32,248 nucleotides of DNA from UBA9653 sp014859835 (lineage in GTDB: Archaea; Thermoplasmatota; Thermoplasmata; UBA10834). The stretch's first letter is position 1. Each line of letters begins with the position of its first letter. Below are positions 17,005-24,576 of this stretch, piece by piece. The position numbers and the translations under genes were made by a program. Location of the stretch: positions 1-32,248 of the forward strand of contig JACZKW010000117.1 of the NCBI GenBank assembly GCA_014859835.1, read 5' to 3'. Below the pieces are notes generated by a model. That model had not been told where the DNA came from. It saw only the letters and a program-made list of their open reading frames with translations, and made no database searches.

Positions 17005-19110
17005 TCACTTGGGCTGATGCCTCTCAGCTGGAAACAATAGGCAGAATCGGGTTCCCAGCTCACTCTTCCCCATGACCTTGTCCTCCACCCAGATCCTTCC
17101 CTGGAACTTGTCAGTGAGTGCCCTGCATATGGAGAGACCGAGTCCGGTTCCTGCGACCTTGGAGTCAGTCTTGAGCCGCACGAATCTCTGGAACAGCATG
17201 CCCTTCTTCTCATCGGGGATGCCGGGGCCGCTGTCCGAGATGCAAATCTTCCAGCACGGTGCATCACCGTCCAGGATCCTAGTCATGTCGATGTCTATCT
17301 CGATCTCGTCGTGGCTGTCGTACTTGATTGCGTTGCTCAGAATGTTGAAGATGAGTTCTTCGACTAGGGCGTTGGCCTTGATGAACGCATGTTCCGGGAT
17401 GTTTAGTTTGACGCTGACGGTCTTGTCAGGATTCGAGCTGGATATGCCAGAAACGATCTTGCGGATGACATCGCTAAGGTTGACTGGAACGAAATCATTT
17501 GGATTCATTATCCCGATCTTCGTGAGCTTCTTGACGTTGTCGATGAGTTTTGCGTTCTTCCTTATCAGATGAAGGGACTTATCGAGGTAGATGTGCAGCT
17601 CTTTAGGCAGGTCCTGGCTCTTTGCTGCCATCTCGATGTAGTTCATGGTCGCGAAATTGTAGTTGTTGATATCATGGAACATGAGGTCGTTGAGCAATTC
17701 GATCTCCTTATTCGCCTCCTGGAGTTTGGCTACCAACTGGGCGTTGGACAGTGCCACGGATGCCTGCTGCGCGAACAAGAGACCCGCCTCGAGATCACTC
17801 TGGGTGAACACCTTTCCACTATCGCGATACAGTTCCAGGACTCCGATCACACCACTGGATCCAATCAACGGTATGGCCATCATGGCATCGTGTTCGAGCG
17901 GCATCCCGGGTATGGCTGCAGTCCTGGGGTCGGAATCGACATCGTCCACGAACTCTGCTTTCCCTGATTTCGCGATATATCCGACAATACCTTCATCGAG
18001 CCCGCCAGGTGATGCCAATATCTCTTCCTCATATTCGCCGACCACGTAGACCGGTAAGACTATCCTCCTCTGCCAGTCGATAATGTAGAACGAGAGGTCA
18101 TTGTACGGTACAATCTCCTTGATGAATGATGCAATCGCCGCGTAGATCTGCGCAGTCCCGATTGCCTTCTGCAATTCGACGCCTGATCTGATGAGGGTCT
18201 CCTGGAGCCGCATCTGCTTCTCGGTCGAGTTGAACAGGATCGTGCTGTCGATCATGCCCCCCAGAAGGTCTGCGACCATCTGCAGCGCCTCGGCTCTCTC
18301 CCAATCGTACTCCCCCTGCCTTGCATGCATCATGCATAAGGTGCCTAATGTCTTGCCTCGCGAGGTCAAGGGCACCGCCATCATCGAACTGACTTTGTCA
18401 GTCTCCATTATGCTGAACTCTGAGAACAGCTTTCTGCCGACGTCCTTCTCGACTATGATCGCGTTGCCGCCGAACTTGAGCTTCTCCACGAGACTGCCTT
18501 CATATGGAACCTTGCCCAGAGACTTCGCCTTCTTTGGATTGTTAGGATCCGGCACTATGACTTCCACATGCCTGTCCTTGTCTTCCATGACACCAAGAGC
18601 GACCCTGTCGAAATCCACGAGCTTCCTGAATTCATCTGCGATGCCGCCCAGGACCGCCTTCACGTCGTTGTTGGCCCCTGCCAACTTCGCAATCCTGTTC
18701 AGTATGTCCGATCTGAACGCCTTGTCGCGAAGGTCGCGTTCGACGCCCTTCCGGGTGCTTATGTCCCTCGCAATCCCTGCAATCCCTATCTGGACACCGT
18801 TATCGTCGTGGATCATCGACGCTGTGAGGGCGATTATGATGACCGTGCCATCGGCTTTCCGGAATTTGACCTCATAATCATGTATGGGGCTTCCCTGCTC
18901 CAGCAATGATACAAGGGCCTTCCATTCCAGCTCTCTATCGACGATGCTCTTGCCAAGGTTCATGGACCTAATCTTGCTCTTGGGGTGGCCTGTGATGGTC
19001 GCGAACGCGGGGTTCGAGTAGAGGATCTCTCCAGACTTGCTGCTGACGAAAATGCCATCGAGAATGCTTTCCGCGAGGATATTTTTATCAATCTCTTGGC
19101 TGGTCTGCAT
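17005..19110 (-). CDS. Cytoplasmic PAS-GAF-GAF sensor histidine kinase
   Basis: 701 aa, with no membrane segment. PAS domain at about 10-120, GAF at about 130-290, second GAF at about 310-455. A coiled linker leads to the phosphoacceptor region with FHDINNYNFATMNYIEMA (His479 is the likely phosphorylated residue). The HATPase_c domain has N-box Asn589/Asn592, DSGPGIP (626-632) and GTGLGLS (654-660). The H-box has HD-I-N-N instead of the bacterial HE pattern, as seen in many archaeal kinases. The ATG at 19110 is supported by TTGGGGGC (rc of 19115-19122) five bases away. A TATA-like TTTTTTATG lies near 19180-19190. No response regulator is adjacent, so its partner must be elsewhere. The sensed signal is unknown; GAF domains may bind small ligands or chromophores. 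Confidence 0.9.
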   Translation of the reverse strand: MQTSQEIDKNILAESILDGIFVSSKSGEILYSNPAFATITGHPKSKIRSMNLGKSIVDRELEWKALVSLLEQGSPIHDYEVKFRKADGTVIIIALTASMIHDDNGVQIGIAGIARDISTRKGVERDLRDKAFRSDILNRIAKLAGANNDVKAVLGGIADEFRKLVDFDRVALGVMEDKDRHVEVIVPDPNNPKKAKSLGKVPYEGSLVEKLKFGGNAIIVEKDVGRKLFSEFSIMETDKVSSMMAVPLTSRGKTLGTLCMMHARQGEYDWERAEALQMVADLLGGMIDSTILFNSTEKQMRLQETLIRSGVELQKAIGTAQIYAAIASFIKEIVPYNDLSFYIIDWQRRIVLPVYVVGEYEEEILASPGGLDEGIVGYIAKSGKAEFVDDVDSDPRTAAIPGMPLEHDAMMAIPLIGSSGVIGVLELYRDSGKVFTQSDLEAGLLFAQQASVALSNAQLVAKLQEANKEIELLNDLMFHDINNYNFATMNYIEMAAKSQDLPKELHIYLDKSLHLIRKNAKLIDNVKKLTKIGIMNPNDFVPVNLSDVIRKIVSGISSSNPDKTVSVKLNIPEHAFIKANALVEELIFNILSNAIKYDSHDEIEIDIDMTRILDGDAPCWKICISDSGPGIPDEKKGMLFQRFVRLKTDSKVAGTGLGLSICRALTDKFQGRIWVEDKVMGKSELGTRFCLLFPAERHQPK

Positions 19111-19324
19111 CTATGCCCCCAAGGGAACTCTCCGATCTCAGTCGGAATGGGCTCTTCCTAACCTACAGGAGTTCAGTCTCATAAAAAAGTTGTGCGCTGA
19201 TTAACTGCCATGATATTGACCTAGGATTTGGGCGGTGCTTCATTAAACGGATGGATCTGCAACACCGACGCCATCAATAGCAAATGATATCTGGCCGATA
19301 GTCCATTCGCACGTGGTATTCATC

Positions 19325-19588
19325 ATGAGCGCGAAGATGCATAAGATCTTCATGACTCGGTGCGATCTGGGGGAATCACGCATGGTCAGTGCGCCTGATT
19401 GCAGCAGATGTTCTCATGGGAGTGTCGTCGACAACGGGTCTAGGGTACTATGTGCAGGGATCACCAAGTTCTTCATGGTCCCTTGCTACTTCGACATGAA
19501 GGCTTCGGCTTCGATAATCGAATGTGAGCGTTGCCCTCACGGTGAGGTGTCTCAGGACAGGCTGCGAGTGTTCTGCGACGCGATGTGA
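19325..19588 (+). CDS. Small double-CxxC protein with exact internal duplication
   Basis: 87 aa. Cysteines at 13, 26, 29, 43 and again at 54, 67, 70, 84 give C-x12-C-x2-C-x13-C twice with identical spacing. The flanking residues are also repeated: FM..C, SA/AS, C.RC.HG.V, R.RV/RVFC. Each half offers four Cys, enough for one zinc or another metal, perhaps iron-sulfur. The conserved pattern shows the gene is real despite its size. The ATG at 19325 is preferred over a GTG at 19313, but no strong ribosome-binding site decides it. I do not recognise the family. The gene lies just upstream of a DUF835 gene and divergent from the histidine kinase, so a sensory or redox accessory role is possible (inference). 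Confidence 0.72.
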   Translation: MSAKMHKIFMTRCDLGESRMVSAPDCSRCSHGSVVDNGSRVLCAGITKFFMVPCYFDMKASASIIECERCPHGEVSQDRLRVFCDAM

Positions 19589-19643
19589 CTTATGCAGCTT
19601 CCGGGACCGCATCTTTTCGAACTGGCGAAGCCAAATCAACAGT

Positions 19644-19653
19644 ATTATATAAG
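19644..19653 (+). promoter_or_regulatory. TATA box of the soluble DUF835 gene
   Basis: TTATATAAGG predicts transcript start near 19673, about 15 nt before the ATG at 19690, with GGATGG in the short leader. It supports the shorter start of the DUF835 gene over the frame opening at 19585. Confidence 0.55.
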
Positions 19654-19689
19654 GTGTCAAGGCATACTTACGACGGATGGGATGCTCGT

Positions 19690-20265
19690 ATGGTGTCCAT
19701 GCTTAGCTCAGGCACCAGTTTATCGAACGATGTACTGTTCGGCAACGTCTACCTCGTGGAAGAGCGCCGGCCTAAGCTGAGCTATGAGCTTTTCGAGCAT
19801 GCCCTGTCGTCGGGCTGCAATGGTATGATAATGACCCGCGAATTCCCCAAGAAGTTGCTCACTGAGAAGGAATTGGACAGCTGCAAACTCATCTGGCTTA
19901 CCAACCTCGTCGGGGATGGACGGGTGAACCCGACTGCGATAGGCATCCTGATGAGTCAGGTCCGATCTTTCATCGAGAACCAACCCAAATCCGTGGTCAT
20001 GATCGATGGTCTGGAGTACATGATCTCGCTCAACACCTATGATCGCATGCTCCAGTTCATGCATCAGCTCAGAGATCTCGTCGTCACGAACGAGAGCATC
20101 CTTGTCGTGCCTATGGATCCTAGGACGGTGACTGAGAGGGAACTCGCACTCCTTGAACGGAATCTCGAAGTGCTTGTGCCCAGGGTCGATGCAGAGCTCA
20201 CAGAGGAACCTATGATCAACGCTGCCACGGGGGAAATCAGGCTCCTCAATGTCGGTCACAGATAG
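19690..20265 (+). CDS. Soluble DUF835 domain protein
   Basis: 191 aa, almost entirely a DUF835 domain. It opens with GNVYLVEERRPKLSYELFEH, then KLIWLTNLVGDGRVNPTAIG, then a SVVMIDGLEYMISLNTYDRM core, and ends with ILVVPMDPRTVTERELALLE. The family is common in Thermoplasmata and Thermococcales, often fused to PAS or membrane sensor parts. Its biochemical role is not established; the core recalls a KaiC/RecA-like fold lacking a clear P-loop. The start is placed at 19690 because of the TATA box and because upstream residues do not match the domain. It ends in TAG. A T-run (CTTTTTAA, about 20271-20278) just after the stop may end transcription. A second DUF835 protein is encoded at 22536-23807. 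Confidence 0.82.
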   Translation: MVSMLSSGTSLSNDVLFGNVYLVEERRPKLSYELFEHALSSGCNGMIMTREFPKKLLTEKELDSCKLIWLTNLVGDGRVNPTAIGILMSQVRSFIENQPKSVVMIDGLEYMISLNTYDRMLQFMHQLRDLVVTNESILVVPMDPRTVTERELALLERNLEVLVPRVDAELTEEPMINAATGEIRLLNVGHR

Positions 20266-20310
20266 CCCACTTTTTAACGACAAATCCTGCATAGGTATGA
20301 TTTATTCGCA

Positions 20311-21042
20311 CTATTTTGATTCAATCTTTAGAAATCCATCGAACCAGTGGATCAGGTGCTCAACATCCTCAAAGACCGCTATGCTTCCCGCCTCTCTCAA
20401 TATATCCTCTGGCACATCCCCCGTCATAACGGAGATGAACGGCACGCCTGCGTTCTTAGCGCATTGGGCATCTATGACATGATCTCCTACGAATACCGTC
20501 TCATCCTTTTCGATACCAAGTGCGCGAACCAGCCTCAGGTATGCATCTGGGCTCGGTTTCGGCCTCGTCTCCGAGTTTCTGCATTCCAATTCATCGACCA
20601 TCTCGATGAGGCCTGTCCTCTCAAGGACATTTTCTGCATATTGTCTGCAACCCCTTGTCAGGATGCCTATCCTGACACCCCTCATCTTGAGCATCTTGAG
20701 CAGCTCGACCGCTCCTTTGATGGCAATCGTCTGGTTTGCTCTCTCCATCTCCACCTGGTCCATTATGACATCCAGTTCCGCAAGTCTGCTGCTGATCACA
20801 CTCTCCGGAACCCCAGAAGTCCTCTGATTCTCTTCGAATCTGCCTATGATTGCAATTATGAGCTCGGAGGTGTCGTAATTGTCAAGATCCTCCCCAAAAT
20901 CGACTATCTTCTCTATGACCAACCTACGGAACTTGCCGAAATCAACCGCCGACTGCACGAGCGTATCGTCGAGATCGAATATCACCGCTCTGGGTGATCT
21001 GGTGTCCCTAGGGCTGGAACGATGGGATCCTCCTCTATTCAT
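20311..21042 (-). CDS. HAD-superfamily phosphatase (phosphoglycolate phosphatase-like)
   Basis: 243 aa. Motif I is FDLDDTL (nucleophile Asp23, acid Asp25), motif II has Thr129 in ILTRG, Lys162 is in RPKP, and motif IV has Asp187 and Asp191 in GDHVIDAQCAKNAG. A helical C1 cap lies between motifs I and II, as in Gph/PGMB-type enzymes. It likely removes phosphate from a small cytoplasmic metabolite; the substrate cannot be read from sequence. The ATG at 21042 is chosen because TTGGGGGT (rc of 21047-21054) lies 4 nt upstream; a longer frame to 21069 would run through it. It ends in TAG and converges on the soluble DUF835 gene. Confidence 0.88.
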   Translation of the reverse strand: MNRGGSHRSSPRDTRSPRAVIFDLDDTLVQSAVDFGKFRRLVIEKIVDFGEDLDNYDTSELIIAIIGRFEENQRTSGVPESVISSRLAELDVIMDQVEMERANQTIAIKGAVELLKMLKMRGVRIGILTRGCRQYAENVLERTGLIEMVDELECRNSETRPKPSPDAYLRLVRALGIEKDETVFVGDHVIDAQCAKNAGVPFISVMTGDVPEDILREAGSIAVFEDVEHLIHWFDGFLKIESK

Positions 21043-21130
21043 GAGAACCCCCAATCGGTCGCTGGACATAAAACTCTATGGCCAGATGTTTCCAATCGAT
21101 GTTATCACTCATGATTCCTGGGGGAAAGGG

Positions 21131-21138
21131 TATATGAA
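21131..21138 (+). promoter_or_regulatory. TATA box before the candidate structured RNA
   Basis: TATATGAA is preceded by the purine-rich GGGGGAAAGGG, like a BRE. It is centred about 25 nt before 21160, just ahead of the long helix that begins at 21163. The same box read on the other strand could also serve the divergent HAD gene. Confidence 0.5.
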
Positions 21139-21157
21139 AGGACATAGCTGATAAGGA

Positions 21158-21275
21158 TTCAAGAGATTGGAAGTGGACCGAATCACGGTTTTCATAATGA
21201 CCCGGATTCTGCCACTCTCCTCCCCCAACCATTCCCCCAAAGAAACGGGTCTCGGTCCACTTTCGATCTCCGTTC
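21158..21275 (+). ncRNA. Candidate structured RNA with C-rich anti-Shine-Dalgarno loop
   Basis: Arms 21163-21181 and 21252-21270 pair over 19 consecutive positions (17 Watson-Crick, 2 G-U on the plus strand). After a 17-nt bulge, GACCCG (21199-21204) pairs with CGGGTC (21246-21251), directly stacked on the first helix on the 3' side. The 41-nt loop (21205-21245) is nearly G-free and carries CCCCCAA twice (21222-21228 and 21234-21240). A TATA box lies at the right distance upstream. A further C-run and TTCATTAATGTT follow the helix. The two G-U pairs would be A-C mismatches on the minus strand, which favours plus-strand transcription. Alternatives are a long structured leader of the serine hydrolase, or an inverted-repeat mobile remnant. 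Confidence 0.5.
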
Positions 21276-21461
21276 CCCCCCTTCATTAATGTTGACTGGA
21301 CTGCTATGTGCTACGCGATTCACCATGTGGCGCCTAGTTCAAACGTGTCGATTGAGGGGTCCCAGCGAAGTCCTAAAATAGGTTCACCTTGATTTTCCAC
21401 CAGCATGGGACATTGGGAACTGAGCCAATTGAAGCTCTTCCAAGAGTCCTGATTGCCCTTG

Positions 21462-22529
21462 ATGGTGTTGGATTTGACTGCGAAGAAGAAGGCCACAAAG
21501 ACCCCGGCGATGGCGGAGAGTTCGGACCTCACTCGGTTAAAGTCCGAGCTGCTCAAGATGGCAAAGGATGTCAAGGGTCATCTTGGACTTTTCATAAAGC
21601 ACGTCGAATCCGGTCGGGAAATAACCGTTGATGCGGACAAGACATTCCCTCTGGCCAGCGTTTTCAAGTTGGGTGTGATGGTAGAGACCTTCAGGCAGAT
21701 TGAGGAAGGATCGATATCTCTTGAGGAACGGATCGAGCTGGAGCCCCGGCATTATTGCATCGGCGAAGGCGTCATGCAATACTTGTCTCCAGGCCTGAAA
21801 CCGACGGTGGGAGACCTTCTTTCGCTGATGATCATCGCTACGGATAATACTGCTTCCGAGATGCTATGGAAACGGATCGGCATCCAGAGGGTCAACATGC
21901 TTATGCGCGAACTCGGCCTAGCCAAGACGTCCATCTACATCCCCTACAGGGAGAGCTTTCTCATGTCCATGGGCTATGGCCCGCTCAAGGACCGAACCAT
22001 ACCCGAGGCTGCGAGGGCATGGTCGGGCATGTCCGATGTCGAAAGGATGAAGACTCTGAACGAGACCGAGCGCGAATCCGCCGGCCTATCCATCGAGGAC
22101 TTCAGGAACCGATACGCGGGCATATATGGTGTCAGAGCAGAGAAGAAATTCAAGACCCAGAGGGTCTACGACGAGGTCTTTGACAATCTTAGCACGCCCC
22201 GGGAGATCGGCATAATACTCGAGAAGATCTTGAAGAACGAGGTCGTCTCGCCGCAGGCCTGTCAGGCAATGCTCAAGCTCCTGATGCGTCAGAAGGATCC
22301 GACATCGATGTCCTATCTGCTGTCCCCGGATACCCCAGTCGCACTGAAATCTGGATGGACCGCAGCTTCACTTACAAACGCCGGTATCATATTCATATCC
22401 GCGAAATCGCACGTGATCCTCTGCACGTTCTTCAATAAGGTGGAAGAGGGTCATTTCGAGAAGACATTGGACGTCGAGGCCCGGATCGCCCGGGCGGTGT
22501 ATGATTACTTCTCCCGCATCCGTCCATGA
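21462..22529 (+). CDS. Class A beta-lactamase-like serine hydrolase
   Basis: 355 aa, matching the Beta-lactamase2 serine hydrolase fold. The SxxK motif is SVFK (Ser66, Lys69), the SDN-like motif is TDN (127-129) and the KTG-like motif is KSG (296-298). All three active-site elements are in order, so it should be a working acyl-transfer serine enzyme. There is no signal peptide or membrane helix, so it is likely cytoplasmic, unlike secreted lactamases. A family-typical region between SDN and KTG is enlarged. The start is uncertain: ATG 21462 is used, with TTG 21453 and ATG 21510 as alternatives; none has a clear ribosome-binding site. The natural substrate is unknown; archaea lack murein, so an ester, amide or D-amino-acid peptide is possible. 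It ends 6 nt from the convergent DUF835 gene. Confidence 0.8.
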   Translation: MVLDLTAKKKATKTPAMAESSDLTRLKSELLKMAKDVKGHLGLFIKHVESGREITVDADKTFPLASVFKLGVMVETFRQIEEGSISLEERIELEPRHYCIGEGVMQYLSPGLKPTVGDLLSLMIIATDNTASEMLWKRIGIQRVNMLMRELGLAKTSIYIPYRESFLMSMGYGPLKDRTIPEAARAWSGMSDVERMKTLNETERESAGLSIEDFRNRYAGIYGVRAEKKFKTQRVYDEVFDNLSTPREIGIILEKILKNEVVSPQACQAMLKLLMRQKDPTSMSYLLSPDTPVALKSGWTAASLTNAGIIFISAKSHVILCTFFNKVEEGHFEKTLDVEARIARAVYDYFSRIRP

Positions 22530-22535
22530 TGCTCG

Positions 22536-23807
22536 TCATGTGAGCACGGTAGTCCCCTTCTCGACCAGGGCAGCCTCCTTATCGGTTAGAGTTATCCTGT
22601 CGAGCACGAGTATGAGTCTGGATTTTCTGTATATGATGACATCCTTAAGATGATCGATCACCAATAGCGCCTTTCGGAAATCGTTGTATGTCACGAGGCT
22701 CTCGAAACCATCGAGGAGCACGATGGTATTCGAACCGCGCTCTATGAACCTGATGATGGTATCCGTCAATATTCCGAAGTTCGCAGGGTTTATGACGTTC
22801 TGGCTCGCGGTAGTCGATAGCCAGAGTGTCGCCGTCTTCTTTAGCCCATATTGCTCTCGAATCGTGTTGGGATGCTTCCTGGCGATGATCAGTCCCTCGA
22901 GCCCAGTATCGAGCGCTTCCATCATGATCTCATATGCTCTCTTCCCGTCGCTGCCCCAGACGATATATGTCTTCTTGGCCTCAAGAGTTATTGGTCTCGC
23001 ATCATCCAACATTCTCTCTGGTTCTGGTGTGATCGACGAGAACCGCTGTCTCGATCGAATGATCATGGCGAATCCCATGGCTACGACCGTGTAGGCGCAG
23101 AGGTAAAGGATGTCGGGCAAAGACCCAATCGAATATTCTCCGGATGCGGTCGTGAATGCGTACAGGAGGTCCCCCACCGTCAAGAACAGCATCGATACCG
23201 ATATTGACAGCCAATAGTCCTCGAGCCGCCCTCGCTTGTAGAGCCAAACCAGGACAATGAGCAGCGTCAGCATGATCGAATCGAGTATGGGGTACATGCT
23301 GTACACCACCTTCTCTATGGCAGTGATATCCGTTGATTTCGCAGTGGTGTATACAGTGAATTCGAGCATGACACTCATTGGGATCCAGAAAGCCAACTCT
23401 GCCGCCAGAACTGAATTAGGGATTCGTGTCCAGGTCTTTAGGACCGTCGTTGCGAGGACCGATGCAATGATTACATACCCAGCCAACCAGAACGCGTCGG
23501 CGAGAGTTACAGGTGGCACGTCATCCATTAATTGATGATATATCGGCCAAGCGATCCATCCCGCCGCAAGGAACGCAAAGGCGATTACGAAGAATACGCC
23601 GATTCGTCTGAACGGGGTCTTCCGGTTTGTCCAGTAGAGGCTGAACGATAGAATTGCAGCTAGGACCGAGATCGCGGGGGTGACCACATTGGCCATGAAT
23701 TCTGCCTGCTCATCATTTGCCCAGAGCAGTGGCATGGACGCTGCGAACACGAGCACCGCTGCGACGAGAAACCATCCTCGAGTTGTCCTCGGGAGCGCGA
23801 ATCTCAA
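22536..23807 (-). CDS. Membrane DUF835 protein with about eight TM segments
   Basis: 423 aa. The first about 250 residues form around eight hydrophobic helices joined by short loops, like the 7-8TM sensor modules of signalling proteins. After a linker, the C-terminal about 150 residues are a DUF835 domain (KKTYIVWGSDGKRAYEIMME, TATLWLSTTASQNVINPANFG, NTIVLLDGFESLVTYNDFRK). The start is TTG at 23807, supported by GGAGAGGAAGGGAA just upstream. The layout suggests the membrane part senses a signal and passes it to the cytoplasmic DUF835 part; the partner is unknown. This is the second DUF835 gene within 5 kb and may share a pathway with the soluble one. Confidence 0.82.
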   Translation of the reverse strand: MRFALPRTTRGWFLVAAVLVFAASMPLLWANDEQAEFMANVVTPAISVLAAILSFSLYWTNRKTPFRRIGVFFVIAFAFLAAGWIAWPIYHQLMDDVPPVTLADAFWLAGYVIIASVLATTVLKTWTRIPNSVLAAELAFWIPMSVMLEFTVYTTAKSTDITAIEKVVYSMYPILDSIMLTLLIVLVWLYKRGRLEDYWLSISVSMLFLTVGDLLYAFTTASGEYSIGSLPDILYLCAYTVVAMGFAMIIRSRQRFSSITPEPERMLDDARPITLEAKKTYIVWGSDGKRAYEIMMEALDTGLEGLIIARKHPNTIREQYGLKKTATLWLSTTASQNVINPANFGILTDTIIRFIERGSNTIVLLDGFESLVTYNDFRKALLVIDHLKDVIIYRKSRLILVLDRITLTDKEAALVEKGTTVLT

Positions 23808-23884
23808 TTCCCTTCCTCTCCTATTGTAAGATGGCGTTTGTCGGTATATTTTGAATCTCTTTCTAAGGCTGGCCTATGATGGGT

Positions 23885-24478
23885 TCATTGTCGCCTTTTC
23901 CAGATGGTCTCCTTGTCCCTGAGCTCGACGGCGAGACCACCCTTTCTGGACATGTCCTTCTTAGCCACGTAGAGCGGGACCACTATGATGTTGAGCTTCT
24001 TCCAAACCTCATCCGATAGGCTCGAAGACGCTTCTTTCGCCTGCTGTTCTGTGATTTTGGCATCATCGAAGATCACGGCGACATCGACTTCTTCACCGGG
24101 CCCATGTTCTCCTCTTCCGACTGTTCCAAACAGTCTGCATTCTTCCAACCAGTCGTATTTGCTCATCATCATCGAATATGCTCTCGCAGCATCCTTGTGG
24201 GGATCCGCGTCTGGAAGGATCTTCAAGGGTCGGAGTTTCTCTCTATCGTCTGTGAGCCTAACCGAGGTGGAATTTCCCACTTTTCTTGTCTTTACCAATC
24301 CAAGCCCCTTCAGCTCATCGACCGCTCTCCAAACGGTCATGGTCGGGATTCCGGAAGTCCTTGAGAGTTCGTTGATACTGAACCTGTAGTCGTGATGGGC
24401 CCTCAAGGTTCGAATTATCTCTATTCTGCCTTTCTTGGCCAGTATCCTTATGAATTCCCTTGAAATAGTGTTATTCAT
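23885..24478 (-). CDS. Winged-helix plus nucleotidyltransferase-like protein
   Basis: 197 aa. The N-terminal winged helix (residues about 10-75, with FSINELSRTSGIPTMTVWRA as recognition region) is of the ArsR/MarR-like type. The C-terminal part resembles a minimal (MNT) nucleotidyltransferase: GTVGRG (118-123) then EVDVAV, where the usual D-x-D is E-x-D (Glu130, Asp132). Such wHTH-MNT fusions occur in archaea and may be DNA-binding regulators; the altered first acid may weaken catalysis. The ATG at 24478 is chosen because TATA-like CTTATACC and GATATACTC boxes and GATGAT precede it, whereas the longer frame from 24580 begins in the next gene. The role is inferred to be regulatory; its targets are unknown. 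Confidence 0.72.
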   Translation of the reverse strand: MNNTISREFIRILAKKGRIEIIRTLRAHHDYRFSINELSRTSGIPTMTVWRAVDELKGLGLVKTRKVGNSTSVRLTDDREKLRPLKILPDADPHKDAARAYSMMMSKYDWLEECRLFGTVGRGEHGPGEEVDVAVIFDDAKITEQQAKEASSSLSDEVWKKLNIIVVPLYVAKKDMSRKGGLAVELRDKETIWKRRQ

Positions 24479-24576
24479 ATCATCAATGGTACGAGTATAT
24501 CGATTGTGGTATAAGAAATGAATGCATAAGTCACGCCAGTATGAATGAAAAATGAAAACATAAGTTGGGGTTTCGT

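Noticed and set aside
21035..21286. An 83-codon minus-strand frame over the HAD start and the structured element
   Set aside because: It overlaps the start of the HAD gene, has no recognisable domain, and its G-rich part is the complement of the C-rich loop.
21320..21574. An 84-codon minus-strand frame overlapping the serine hydrolase start
   Set aside because: It is antisense to the real gene and shows no family features.
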